Shown: in pieces, positions 1-8,030 of the stretch
Layout: each line of letters opens with the position of its first letter
Numbering within the stretch: position 1 is the stretch's first letter
Source: an uncultured Clostridia bacterium
GTDB lineage: Bacteria; Bacillota; Clostridia; Peptostreptococcales; Anaerovoracaceae
Length of the DNA stretch: 64,000 bases
Direction of reading: 5' to 3'
Assembly: GCA_938049335.1 (NCBI GenBank)
Contig: CALIYX010000024.1
Location: forward strand, 248,001 to 312,000
The notes under the pieces: model-generated
What the model was told of the DNA's origin: nothing
Databases searched by the model: none
The model's input: the letters and a program-made list of their open reading frames with translations, nothing else
Translations under genes and position numbers: made by a program

Positions 1-2
1 GT

Positions 3-119
3 ACGCAGATAGGCTTTCAGTCCGTGCTCCTCTTCGCTATAGTCATCACAGGCTTTAGCTTAGTTATCTTTGTTGAATTCGGATTAAAAGGAGGCCTTTG
101 TTTTGTTAAACATAAATGA
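3..119 (+). CDS. C-terminal fragment of an ATP synthase subunit I-like membrane protein (5' end outside window)
   Basis: An open frame enters from the left edge and stops with TGA at 117-119, giving 38 visible residues. They form one hydrophobic membrane segment (around QSVLLFAIVITGFSLVIF) followed by a short polar tail. It overlaps the start of the a-subunit gene by 17 bases. Small hydrophobic AtpI-type proteins usually precede atpB in clostridial operons, so position and hydrophobicity suggest this identity. The fragment is too short for a family match, so the call is by context. Confidence 0.5.
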   Translation, partial: TQIGFQSVLLFAIVITGFSLVIFVEFGLKGGLCFVKHK

Positions 120-849
120 ATTAGGTGCCAGAATAATATTTAGTTTTGGCGACGGTAAGCTTTTCATTACCGAAAGTACCCTATTCGGAATTTTGATAGC
201 CGCCTTTCTAGCCATACTGGGAATATGGCTGGGTAGTAGACTTGAAAAGGTCCCGCGCGGCAAGCAAGTCTTTGCAGAATTTATAGTCGAATGGGTTTAT
301 AAGTTCACAGAAAAACATATGGGTAAAGCTAATTCTAACTTTGCTCCATATATAGGTACTCTTCTTGCCTTCGTATTTTGTGCAAGCTCACTAGGTGTTT
401 TCGGCGTTAGACCGATAACGGCAGACCTTAACGTTGCCTTTGCACTATCCGTTATGACGATGGCTATGATCGTTTTTAATTCAACAAGGGTTCACGGCTT
501 TAGAGGCAGACTAAAGCACATGTGCGAACCATATGTCTTCATGCTGCCACTCAAAATCTTAGAAGAAATTTCACTTCCTATTTCGCTGGGACTTCGTATC
601 TTCGGTAACATTTTAGGAGGATACATCATAGTCGAGCTATGGATGCACCTCATGACAAAGCTCAGCAATTTTTTCAGCGATGTACCATTTTTACGCGCAG
701 TCACAGTGCTGCCTCTGAATGCAATCTTTGATATAGCAGAGCCGGCAATTCAGACCTTTATATTTACAATTTTGACCGTTATTAATCTTGCTGCAGCTAT
801 GAAGATTACAGCCACAGTAAGCAATAATGCAAATAGAGAAGAACTTTAG
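103..849 (+). CDS. atpB: F1Fo ATP synthase subunit a
   Basis: Membrane stator subunit that forms the ion half-channels next to the c-ring. The 248-residue product has several hydrophobic helices. The family hallmark SLGLRIFGNILGG (about residues 160-172) carries the essential arginine near residue 165. The TTG start at 103 follows AAAGGAGG by about 8 bases and sits inside the end of the preceding frame. First complete gene of an operon in the usual order a-c-b-delta-alpha-gamma-beta-epsilon. The ion, Na+ or H+, cannot be decided from this subunit alone. Confidence 0.96.
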   Translation: MLNINELGARIIFSFGDGKLFITESTLFGILIAAFLAILGIWLGSRLEKVPRGKQVFAEFIVEWVYKFTEKHMGKANSNFAPYIGTLLAFVFCASSLGVFGVRPITADLNVAFALSVMTMAMIVFNSTRVHGFRGRLKHMCEPYVFMLPLKILEEISLPISLGLRIFGNILGGYIIVELWMHLMTKLSNFFSDVPFLRAVTVLPLNAIFDIAEPAIQTFIFTILTVINLAAAMKITATVSNNANREEL

Positions 850-860
850 GAGGAGAATCA

Positions 861-1076
861 ATGGAATTTATCGGAATCGGTTTAGCAATGGGACTTGCAG
901 CACTTGGCATTGGCCTAGGCCAGGGTATCGGATTGAGCAAGGGACTAGAAGGTATTTCAAGACAGCCTGAAGCTACAAGCAAGATTCAGACTGCGATGAT
1001 TGTAGGCATGGCGCTCATGGAGACCATAGGCATTTTGACATTTGTAATTGCTATAATCATGAGCAACAAATTGTAA
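861..1076 (+). CDS. atpE: F1Fo ATP synthase subunit c (Na+-type ligand pattern)
   Basis: Rotor-ring proteolipid of 71 residues: two transmembrane helices joined by the conserved polar loop SRQPEA (33-38). The ion-binding carboxylate is E54. Q21 lies 33 residues before it, the same spacing as Q32-E65 in the Na+-translocating ring of Ilyobacter, and T55 supplies a hydroxyl where that enzyme has serine. The next Na+ ligand position (Thr in Ilyobacter) is I56. The pattern favours Na+ coupling but is not complete. The protein is short compared with the usual 79-89 residues. AGGAGG lies 10 bases upstream of the ATG. Confidence 0.96.
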   Translation: MEFIGIGLAMGLAALGIGLGQGIGLSKGLEGISRQPEATSKIQTAMIVGMALMETIGILTFVIAIIMSNKL

Positions 1077-1103
1077 TTTAAATTCCTAAAGGAGGCACGA
1101 ACT

Positions 1104-1625
1104 TTGGATATTAATAAACACCAAGACCTGCTCACTATCAACTGGAATCTTATCTTTTCGATTATTACTGTTTTAGTTCTTATTTTGATATTAAAGCGTT
1201 TTTTCTTCGAAAAGGTTAAGCGATTCATGGATGAGCGCAAGGCTCAGGTCGAGGCGCAATTCCAAAAGGCAGATGAAACCGAGAATCAGGCCCGTAAAAA
1301 GCTTGACGAATACAACGATATACTCGCTGGTGCCGAAAAAGAAAAGCGTGCAATCATTGCAGGTGCAATGGAGAGCGCAAAGGCTCAGGCAGACTCTGTT
1401 TTAGACGAAGCCCGCAAAGAAGCTGCTGATATTCGCGAGAAATCAAGAATTCAGATTGAAAGAGAGAAAGCTGCGGCGAGAAAAGAAATCCACAACGAAG
1501 CCAGTGAACTTGCGGTTCAGCTCGCAGAAAAGATTTTGGAAAACAAGCTTGACGCCGATGCTCAGGCTTCAGTAATAGATGAAATAATTAGTAGATCAGA
1601 GGCAAACAGTGAAACAGAAAAATAG
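1104..1625 (+). CDS. atpF: F1Fo ATP synthase subunit b
   Basis: Peripheral stalk subunit of 173 residues. One N-terminal membrane helix (about residues 14-32, WNLIFSIITVLVLILILK) is followed by a long charged, alanine-rich coiled coil typical of b subunits. The TTG start at 1104 follows AAAGGAGG by about 9 bases. Its 3' end overlaps the delta gene by 17 bases, consistent with translational coupling of the two stalk subunits that bind each other. Confidence 0.95.
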   Translation: MDINKHQDLLTINWNLIFSIITVLVLILILKRFFFEKVKRFMDERKAQVEAQFQKADETENQARKKLDEYNDILAGAEKEKRAIIAGAMESAKAQADSVLDEARKEAADIREKSRIQIEREKAAARKEIHNEASELAVQLAEKILENKLDADAQASVIDEIISRSEANSETEK

Positions 1626-2070
1626 CAAGGATTTAGAGGCACTCTGCGAACAGCTCGATAGAGCCACAGAAAGCCTACGAGATTTACGCAATCTCATCAA
1701 AGAGACAAGTGGTGAGTATCGTGACCTACATACCTACGCATTAGAAAAGCGCACCCTGCACGAGCAGGAGGAAATGTATGCCTTTATCGAAGCCCTAAGC
1801 GAGGGTCTAAGCCTATTTGACAAAAGAGAAGAAAATAAAATTAAAGGTATAGTTTACTCAGCTATACCTCTTGACCGTGAAACAATTCAAAGGATGGAAA
1901 TACAGACCTCTGACCTTATCAAGAAGGACTGTGTTTTGACAAATCGCATAGATGAAAAAATCATCGGCGGCTTTATTATATCCATCGATGATAAGCTTAT
2001 AGATGCTTCGATACGCAAGCGTATGGAGGATATGCGTCTGCACCTGTCTTACAATACTAATTCTAATTAA
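1609..2070 (+). CDS. atpH: F1Fo ATP synthase subunit delta (short form)
   Basis: Stator subunit linking b to the top of F1. The C-terminal part has the OSCP/delta pattern IIGGFIISIDDKLIDASI followed by a basic helix, which identifies the family. With 153 residues it is shorter than the usual ~180, and the N-terminal helical bundle that binds alpha is reduced and poorly recognisable. The GTG start lies inside the end of atpF. Gene order supports the call. The shortening is matched by an unusual epsilon at the other end of the operon. Confidence 0.88.
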   Translation: MKQKNSKDLEALCEQLDRATESLRDLRNLIKETSGEYRDLHTYALEKRTLHEQEEMYAFIEALSEGLSLFDKREENKIKGIVYSAIPLDRETIQRMEIQTSDLIKKDCVLTNRIDEKIIGGFIISIDDKLIDASIRKRMEDMRLHLSYNTNSN

Positions 2071-2082
2071 TTGGAGATGCGT

Positions 2083-3597
2083 ATGAGAATTAATACTGAT
2101 GAAATCCTAAGTAATATAAGGGACAAAATAGAAAGCTTTACCTCAGAGCTTGAGATAACCGATTTCGGTCAGGTTATCGAGGTCGGCGACGGTGTTGCTC
2201 ATATAGACGGCCTCAAATCCTGCTTTGCTGGTGAGCTTTTAGAGTTTCCAAATGGAAGCTACGGAATGGCCATGAACCTCGACGATGATATGGTTGGCGC
2301 TGTGATTATAGGTTCAGACCGTGGGATTAGGCAGGGAGACATAGTTAGACCTACAGGCAGAGCTATGGAGGTCCCAGTAGGTGAAGAACTTCTCGGACGT
2401 GTAATCGACCCTCTCGGAAGCGCAATAGACGATAAGGGACAAATTAACTGTAGCGAAGCAAGACCCCTCGAAAGCGATGCTCCAGGAGTTCTCGACAGAC
2501 GCTCAGTATACCAGCCTCTTCAGACTGGCATCAAAGCAATAGATGCCATGATACCGATAGGCAAAGGTCAAAGAGAGCTGATTATCGGAGACCGACAAAC
2601 TGGTAAAACTGCAATCGCCATAGACACGATAATAAATCAAAAGAAACAGAATGTAATATGCATCTACGTTGCCATAGGTCAGAGAAAGTCAACGGTTGTA
2701 CAAATTGCAAAGACGCTCGAGGACCACGATGCAATGTCGCATACCATCATAATCTCTGCAACAGCAAGCGAAGCTGCACCAATACAGTACATCGCTCCTT
2801 ATTCGGGCTGTGCGATTGCAGAGTATTTCATGCACAAGGGAAAGGACGTTTTGATAGTCTACGACGATCTATCAAAGCACGCCGTGGCCTACAGAGCCAT
2901 GTCCCTATTACTACGCAGACCACCAGGACGTGAAGCCTATCCAGGGGATGTCTTCTACCTGCATAGCAGACTTTTAGAGCGCGCTGCAAAGCTATCTGAT
3001 GAGCTTGGAGGAGGCTCAATCACAGCCCTTCCAATAATAGAAACCCAGTCAGGTGACGTGTCCGCCTACATCCCAACAAATGTAATCTCCATCACAGATG
3101 GACAGATTTTCCTAGAGAGCAACCTCTTCTTCTCTGGTCAGATTCCGGCAGTAAATGCAGGAATCTCTGTTTCCCGTGTCGGAGGAAATGCACAAATAAA
3201 AGCGATGAAAAAGGTTTCAGGTACAATGAAGCTCATTCTCGCCCAGTTCCGCGAGCTTCAGAGCTTTGCTCAGTTTGGCTCAGATATAGACTCAGATACC
3301 ACAAAGCGTCTCGAAAGCGGTAAGAGACTAATGGAGATACTCAAGCAGAAGCAGTACTCCCCTATCTCAGTCGAAAACCAAATCATTATAATATACGCTG
3401 CAATAAACGGCTACCTAAATGATATAGAACTAGAGCGCATAGCCTCCTTTGAGGATAGTCTATATGAGTTTATGGCTATGAAATATCCAGAGATAAGCCA
3501 AGAGATTGTGACCACAGGCAATATGTCTGCTGAAGCAGAAAAGCTTTTGATACATGGCATAGAGGAATGCAAGAAAGAAGGTAAGTATATTGGCTGA
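2083..3597 (+). CDS. atpA: F1Fo ATP synthase subunit alpha
   Basis: Non-catalytic nucleotide-binding F1 subunit, 504 residues. Visible marks are the beta-barrel N-terminus (ITDFGQVIEVGDGVAHIDGL), the Walker A GDRQTGKTAI near residue 169, the segment VLIVYDDLSKHAVAYR and the signature PAVNAGISVSRVGG. ATG at 2083 is preferred because GGAG (2073-2076) lies six bases upstream. An in-frame TTG at 2071 and an ATG at 2077 overlap that binding site. The last bases overlap the gamma gene. Confidence 0.97.
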   Translation: MRINTDEILSNIRDKIESFTSELEITDFGQVIEVGDGVAHIDGLKSCFAGELLEFPNGSYGMAMNLDDDMVGAVIIGSDRGIRQGDIVRPTGRAMEVPVGEELLGRVIDPLGSAIDDKGQINCSEARPLESDAPGVLDRRSVYQPLQTGIKAIDAMIPIGKGQRELIIGDRQTGKTAIAIDTIINQKKQNVICIYVAIGQRKSTVVQIAKTLEDHDAMSHTIIISATASEAAPIQYIAPYSGCAIAEYFMHKGKDVLIVYDDLSKHAVAYRAMSLLLRRPPGREAYPGDVFYLHSRLLERAAKLSDELGGGSITALPIIETQSGDVSAYIPTNVISITDGQIFLESNLFFSGQIPAVNAGISVSRVGGNAQIKAMKKVSGTMKLILAQFRELQSFAQFGSDIDSDTTKRLESGKRLMEILKQKQYSPISVENQIIIIYAAINGYLNDIELERIASFEDSLYEFMAMKYPEISQEIVTTGNMSAEAEKLLIHGIEECKKEGKYIG

Positions 3598-4540
3598 GCA
3601 AATTCAGGCGATTAAGAGACATATAAATAGCGTCAAAAACACCGAGAAGATAACAGGTGCTATGAAGCTTATCTCAGCTGCCAAGCTCAAGCAATCCACC
3701 GACCATTTAAATTATGCAAAGGATCACATCGAGCCTTTGATATCAAAATTCACACAGATTCTCACCTGCGACATCGCACCGGAAATCTACTACGAAAAGC
3801 GCCTAGATATGCGTCAGTTTGAGGTAGGCACAGTGCCACACTCCAGTGAGGCTCCCGTCAAGGAGCTGTGCATTTTGATCACCTCATGTAAGGGGCTATG
3901 CGGCGGATATAACTCGAGCTTGATAAAGCATGCTGCAGAAATGAATGAAAATGCGGGCATTATCTTTGTGCCTTTAGGAGATAAAGGTTTTAACTACTGC
4001 ATCAAACACGGGCTTGAAGTCTTTTCAGCAGATGCTTTTGCCGATACATACTCTGACCACGCGCACGAACTTTCGTATGAGCGGATCCACAAAGTAGCTT
4101 CTGCCGTACTTGAGCTCTATCGCAAGAGTGAAATATCAAAGGTTAAAATCGTCTACACTAAATACAGAAACCCTATAGCATTTGACATCGACACAAAGTT
4201 GCTTTTTCCACTCGAAAAAGCAGCACATGGCGAAGATGGTGACATCGAAAACACTAGCCTCTTTGACCACGATGCAGGTTCTTCATATTTTGATGAACTA
4301 GCCGAGGCCTATCTATCTATGAAAATCCTCAGATACATCGCTGAGGCAACTCTCTGCGAACACGCAGCAAGACGTATTGCGATGAAGAATGCAAATGACA
4401 ACGCACTCAAGATGATTGAGACGCTTTCTAACAAATATCACACCGCTCGTCAAAACGCAATAACTGGCGAGATGATTGAAATAATAGTTGGTCACGAATC
4501 ACAAAAGCTTGGTAAGGTCCAAAAGAAATTAGGTGAATAA
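3590..4540 (+). CDS. atpG: F1Fo ATP synthase subunit gamma
   Basis: Central rotor shaft. The N-terminal helix reads IKRHINSVKNTEKITGAMKL and the C-terminal helix has the family pattern AARRIAMKNANDNALKMIE followed by ARQNAITGEMIEIIVG. The product is 316 residues, about 30 longer than usual, with extra sequence in the middle Rossmann-like region. The TTG start at 3590 overlaps the end of atpA by 8 bases, and the 3' end overlaps atpD by 8, so the three genes are likely translationally coupled. Confidence 0.95.
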   Translation: MAEQIQAIKRHINSVKNTEKITGAMKLISAAKLKQSTDHLNYAKDHIEPLISKFTQILTCDIAPEIYYEKRLDMRQFEVGTVPHSSEAPVKELCILITSCKGLCGGYNSSLIKHAAEMNENAGIIFVPLGDKGFNYCIKHGLEVFSADAFADTYSDHAHELSYERIHKVASAVLELYRKSEISKVKIVYTKYRNPIAFDIDTKLLFPLEKAAHGEDGDIENTSLFDHDAGSSYFDELAEAYLSMKILRYIAEATLCEHAARRIAMKNANDNALKMIETLSNKYHTARQNAITGEMIEIIVGHESQKLGKVQKKLGE

Positions 4541-5930
4541 CTTGAATACAGGAATTGTAAAACGAATTATCGGTCCAGTAATAGACATCAAATTTGAAGC
4601 TAGCGAGATGCCTCAGCTTCTTGATGCTATAGAGATAAAAATGGAAGACCATGTAGTCGTAGCCGAGGTTGCTCAGCACGTCGGTGACAGCACGGTTAGA
4701 TGTATTGCCCTTTCCTCTACCGACGGTATGAAGCGCGGACTTAAGGCTATAAACACAGGCGCACCTATCGAGGTTCCAGTTGGAAATGATGTTTTGGGCA
4801 GACTTTTCAATGTTTTAGGAGAGCCTATAGACGGGCTTCCAGCGCCAGAGGATGCACCCAAAAAGCCTATACACCTTCCTTCTCCAGAGTATTCTCAGCA
4901 AGAGACTTCCACTCAAATATATGAGACGGGAATCAAGGTTATAGACCTTCTTGCACCTTACACCAAGGGTGGTAAGGTCGGACTTTTCGGCGGTGCCGGA
5001 GTTGGTAAGACTGTCCTAATTCAGGAGCTCATCAACAACATCGCTAAGGAGCACGGAGGTATCTCTGTATTTGCAGGCGTTGGAGAAAGAACCCGTGAGG
5101 GAAACGACCTGTATAACGAAATGCAGGAGTCAGGTGTAATAGACAAAACAGCCATGGTCTTTGGACAGATGAACGAGCCACCTGGAGCAAGAATGAGAGT
5201 TGCTCTTACGGGGCTTACTATGGCTGAGCACTTTAGAGATAAAGAGCATCAGGATGTGCTTTTGTTCATAGATAATATTTTTAGATTCACTCAGGCTGGT
5301 TCTGAGGTATCGGCTTTGCTTGGAAGAATTCCATCAGCCGTAGGCTATCAGCCAACACTAGCTACTGAGATGGGTGCGCTTCAGGAGAGAATCACATCTA
5401 CATCAAATGGTTCTATCACCTCGGTTCAGGCAATCTATGTTCCTGCCGACGACCTCACAGACCCTGCTCCAGCAACAACCTTCTCTCACCTTGATGCGAC
5501 TACGGTTTTATCTAGAGCAATTACAGAGCTTGGCATCTATCCTGCTGTTGATCCTCTCGAATCCTCTTCGAGAATTATGGATCCCCTCATTTTGGGCGAG
5601 GAGCATTATCATACAGCAAGAGATGTGCAGGCAGTTTTACAAAGATATAAGGATCTTCAGGACATCATCGCAATCCTCGGAATGGACGAGCTTTCTGAAG
5701 AGGATAAGCTGACAGTTGCAAGAGCCCGCAGACTGCAGAGATTCTTGTCGCAGCCATTTGCAGTTGCAGAACAGTTTACGGGAATGCAAGGAAAATATGT
5801 TCCCCTAGCAGATACGATTCGTGGTTTCCGCGAGATACTCGACGGAAAATACGACCATATCCCAGAGTCCATGTTCCTATACGCAGGCTCAATTGAAGAA
5901 GTGGCACAAAGGTACGAAAATGAAAAATAG
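4533..5930 (+). CDS. atpD: F1Fo ATP synthase subunit beta
   Basis: Catalytic F1 subunit, 465 residues. Walker A GGAGVGKTVLI is near residue 153, GERTREGNDLYNEM supplies the catalytic glutamate region, LLFIDNIFRFTQAGSEVSAL is the Walker B strand, and SALLGRIPSAVGYQPTLATE is the family signature. The GTG start at 4533 overlaps atpG. A TTG at 4542 preceded by AGGTG at 4531-4535 is an alternative that removes three residues. Confidence 0.97.
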   Translation: MNNLNTGIVKRIIGPVIDIKFEASEMPQLLDAIEIKMEDHVVVAEVAQHVGDSTVRCIALSSTDGMKRGLKAINTGAPIEVPVGNDVLGRLFNVLGEPIDGLPAPEDAPKKPIHLPSPEYSQQETSTQIYETGIKVIDLLAPYTKGGKVGLFGGAGVGKTVLIQELINNIAKEHGGISVFAGVGERTREGNDLYNEMQESGVIDKTAMVFGQMNEPPGARMRVALTGLTMAEHFRDKEHQDVLLFIDNIFRFTQAGSEVSALLGRIPSAVGYQPTLATEMGALQERITSTSNGSITSVQAIYVPADDLTDPAPATTFSHLDATTVLSRAITELGIYPAVDPLESSSRIMDPLILGEEHYHTARDVQAVLQRYKDLQDIIAILGMDELSEEDKLTVARARRLQRFLSQPFAVAEQFTGMQGKYVPLADTIRGFREILDGKYDHIPESMFLYAGSIEEVAQRYENEK

Positions 5931-6276
5931 CCATACCATGCTCCTAGAGATAAAGACAGACAAGAAAATAATATACTCAGGCGATGTTCTTTCGCTGACA
6001 ATCAAAGATGCAAAGGGGCAGGAATGCTTCATGCCCCTTCATTGCGATACAACAAAGACTATTAGGGACGGAATAATCTGCATTAGCGAACCACTAAATC
6101 CAAAAGTTGATTCCGTCTCAAGCTCAGGTCCAAATTTTGATGCCAAAATTCCTGCTTCGAATCCAGGAACAAAAGTCACGCAAAAAAAGCTTTTCAGTGT
6201 CTCCAATGCCTACCTAAACATTTCAAAAAATACTGTTGTTATCTTCGCTCCAGACGCACTAGAAATCAGCGTTTGA
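5920..6276 (+). CDS. atpC: F1Fo ATP synthase subunit epsilon, beta-sandwich domain only
   Basis: Last gene of the operon; its ATG overlaps the end of atpD by 11 bases. The 118-residue product begins LLEIKTDKKIIYSGDVLSL and later has FSVSNAYLNISKNTVVIFAP, which match the start and end of the epsilon beta-sandwich. A low-complexity Ser/Pro/Asn insertion lies between (about residues 55-85). Nothing follows the sandwich, so the C-terminal helical hairpin that acts as an inhibitory arm is absent. Identity rests on position plus these two weak matches. Confidence 0.75.
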   Translation: MKNSHTMLLEIKTDKKIIYSGDVLSLTIKDAKGQECFMPLHCDTTKTIRDGIICISEPLNPKVDSVSSSGPNFDAKIPASNPGTKVTQKKLFSVSNAYLNISKNTVVIFAPDALEISV

Positions 6277-6338
6277 GTATTCTGATACAATCGAATTTTA
6301 TCATTGTTAAATTCCTATCAAAATTATTTAAAATGGGG

Positions 6339-6367
6339 TTCCCATGCACATGAAAATATAGTATGAT
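6339..6367 (+). promoter_or_regulatory. Candidate sigma-A promoter of the hydrogenase gene
   Basis: TTCCCA at 6339-6344 and TATGAT at 6362-6367 are separated by 17 bases. The -10 is a one-mismatch match and the -35 matches four of six. It lies 64 bases before the hydrogenase ATG, after the ATP synthase operon, so the hydrogenase is probably transcribed separately. Confidence 0.5.
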
Positions 6368-6430
6368 AGGTAGGGTTTAATTTAATTTATAAGTAAAATT
6401 GTATTCATTATACAACGGAGGTTTTAAAAC

Positions 6431-7972
6431 ATGCGTGACATATATACAAGAATTAATAATTTGCGCCGTCAGGTATTCTCTGCAGTAGCAAATCTTGCGT
6501 ACGAAGATCGTGATCTCAGCGAGATCGTAGAGATTCCATTTGAGATTCTACCTGGTGAAATCGCATCAATCAGAGAGAGCGTATTTCTAGAGAGAGCTAT
6601 CCTCGGAGAAAGAATCCGTGCGGCTCTTGGACTAGACATTCAGCCAGCAAGAGAGCATATCTCAATCACAACAGGTATTGACGAAATCGTAAAGGGCGAA
6701 AACTACTATAAGGCACCACTGATCAACATCATCAAGTTTGCATGTCATCAGTGCCCAGAGAAACTTATCAAGGTTACTGACATGTGTCAGGGTTGTATTG
6801 CTCACCCATGTACTGAAGTCTGTCCTAAGAATGCTGTTGATATTATCAACGGTAAATCTTTCATTGACCAGGACAATTGCATTAAGTGCGGAAGATGCGT
6901 AACTGCATGTCCATACAATGCTATCATCAAGATGGAAAGACCTTGCGCTGCTGTATGCGGAATGGATGCAATAAGCTCAGACGAATACGGTCGTGCAGAC
7001 ATAGATGAAGATAAGTGCGTAGGATGCGGAATGTGTCTAACACACTGCCCATTTGGTGCTATCGTAGATAAGGCACAGCTATTCCAGACTATTACAGCAA
7101 TCAAGAGCGATACACCAGTATACGCTGCAGTTGCACCTGCTGTTGCGGGACAGTTCGGAAATGGCATCACAATGGAACAGCTAAAGGTTGCTCTTAGAGA
7201 GCTTGGATTTACAGATGTACTTGATGTAGCTGTAGGTGCTGACCTTTGTACAATTCAGGAGGCTCACGACTTCCTAGAGAACGTTCCAGCAGAGATTCCC
7301 TTCCTTGCAACATCATGCTGCCCATCATGGTCAGGCATGGCAGAAAAGCTATTCCCAGAGCTACAGGGACACATCTCAATGGCTCTTACACCTATGACAC
7401 TAACAGGTATGGTTCTTAAGGAGCAGCACCCAGGATGTAAGGTTGCGTTCATCGGACCATGCGCTGCTAAGAAGATTGAGGCAACAAGAGAAAATATCAG
7501 ACCATATATCGACTTCGTTCTTACATTCGAGGAAGTAATCGGAATGTTCGACTCAAGAGGAATCGATCCTAAGAAGGTAGAGGTTGACGAAAATGAAACA
7601 GCAACCGGAAGCTCAGCAGGAAGAAACTTCGCCGTAAGCGGTGGTGTAGCTAACGCTGTAGTTCAGGTAATTTCTAGGCTAGAGCCAGATAGAGAAATGA
7701 AGATTGCAAACGCTGACGGTCTCGCAAACTGCCGTAAGCTTCTTCAGGCTGCTAAGCAAGGTAAGTACGATGGATACCTACTTGAGGGAATGGGTTGCCC
7801 AGGCGGATGCGTCGGCGGCGCCGGAACAATGATTTCTCTAACAAAGGGTAACAACGCAGTTGCTAAGACAACTAAGGAAGCTCCGTACGAGAATCCACTA
7901 GATAGTGAATTCTCAGATTACCTAAGAATCGTTGAAGAAAACCAGCATCCTGAAGGCGAAAACGCTAAATAG
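6431..7972 (+). CDS. Monomeric [FeFe] hydrogenase, group-B-like
   Basis: Iron-only hydrogenase of 513 residues, expected to exchange electrons between ferredoxin and H2 in the cytoplasm. The middle region carries several [4Fe-4S] motifs (CQGCIAHPCTEVCP, CIKCGRCVTACP, CVGCGMCLTHCP, about residues 118-212). The H-cluster motifs follow: TSCCPSW near residue 293, GPCAAKK near 342 and EGMGCPGGCVGG near 452. The middle and last motifs differ from the classical MPCxxKxxE and MACxxGCxxGGG forms and fit the group B type. CGGAGG lies 9 bases before the ATG. No maturation genes (hydE, hydF, hydG) or partner subunits are adjacent. Confidence 0.92.
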   Translation: MRDIYTRINNLRRQVFSAVANLAYEDRDLSEIVEIPFEILPGEIASIRESVFLERAILGERIRAALGLDIQPAREHISITTGIDEIVKGENYYKAPLINIIKFACHQCPEKLIKVTDMCQGCIAHPCTEVCPKNAVDIINGKSFIDQDNCIKCGRCVTACPYNAIIKMERPCAAVCGMDAISSDEYGRADIDEDKCVGCGMCLTHCPFGAIVDKAQLFQTITAIKSDTPVYAAVAPAVAGQFGNGITMEQLKVALRELGFTDVLDVAVGADLCTIQEAHDFLENVPAEIPFLATSCCPSWSGMAEKLFPELQGHISMALTPMTLTGMVLKEQHPGCKVAFIGPCAAKKIEATRENIRPYIDFVLTFEEVIGMFDSRGIDPKKVEVDENETATGSSAGRNFAVSGGVANAVVQVISRLEPDREMKIANADGLANCRKLLQAAKQGKYDGYLLEGMGCPGGCVGGAGTMISLTKGNNAVAKTTKEAPYENPLDSEFSDYLRIVEENQHPEGENAK

Positions 7973-7982
7973 TAATCATATA

Positions 7983-8014
7983 AAAATCGGTGCTCTTTGG
8001 CACCGATTTTGTTT
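7983..8014 (+). terminator. Rho-independent terminator after the hydrogenase gene
   Basis: Perfect 11-base arms AAAATCGGTGC (7983-7993) and GCACCGATTTT (8000-8010) with a six-base loop, then a T-rich run. It also faces the end of the convergent LysR gene and may serve both strands. Confidence 0.9.
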
Positions 8015-8030
8015 TGCTCATATTTTAGGA

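Noticed and set aside
2658..3019. Overlapping open frames on both strands inside atpA
   Set aside because: They lie wholly inside a strongly conserved gene and show no domain or binding site.
6160..6190. TTCGAATCC tRNA-like T-loop sequence
   Set aside because: It is inside atpC and no cloverleaf can be built around it.
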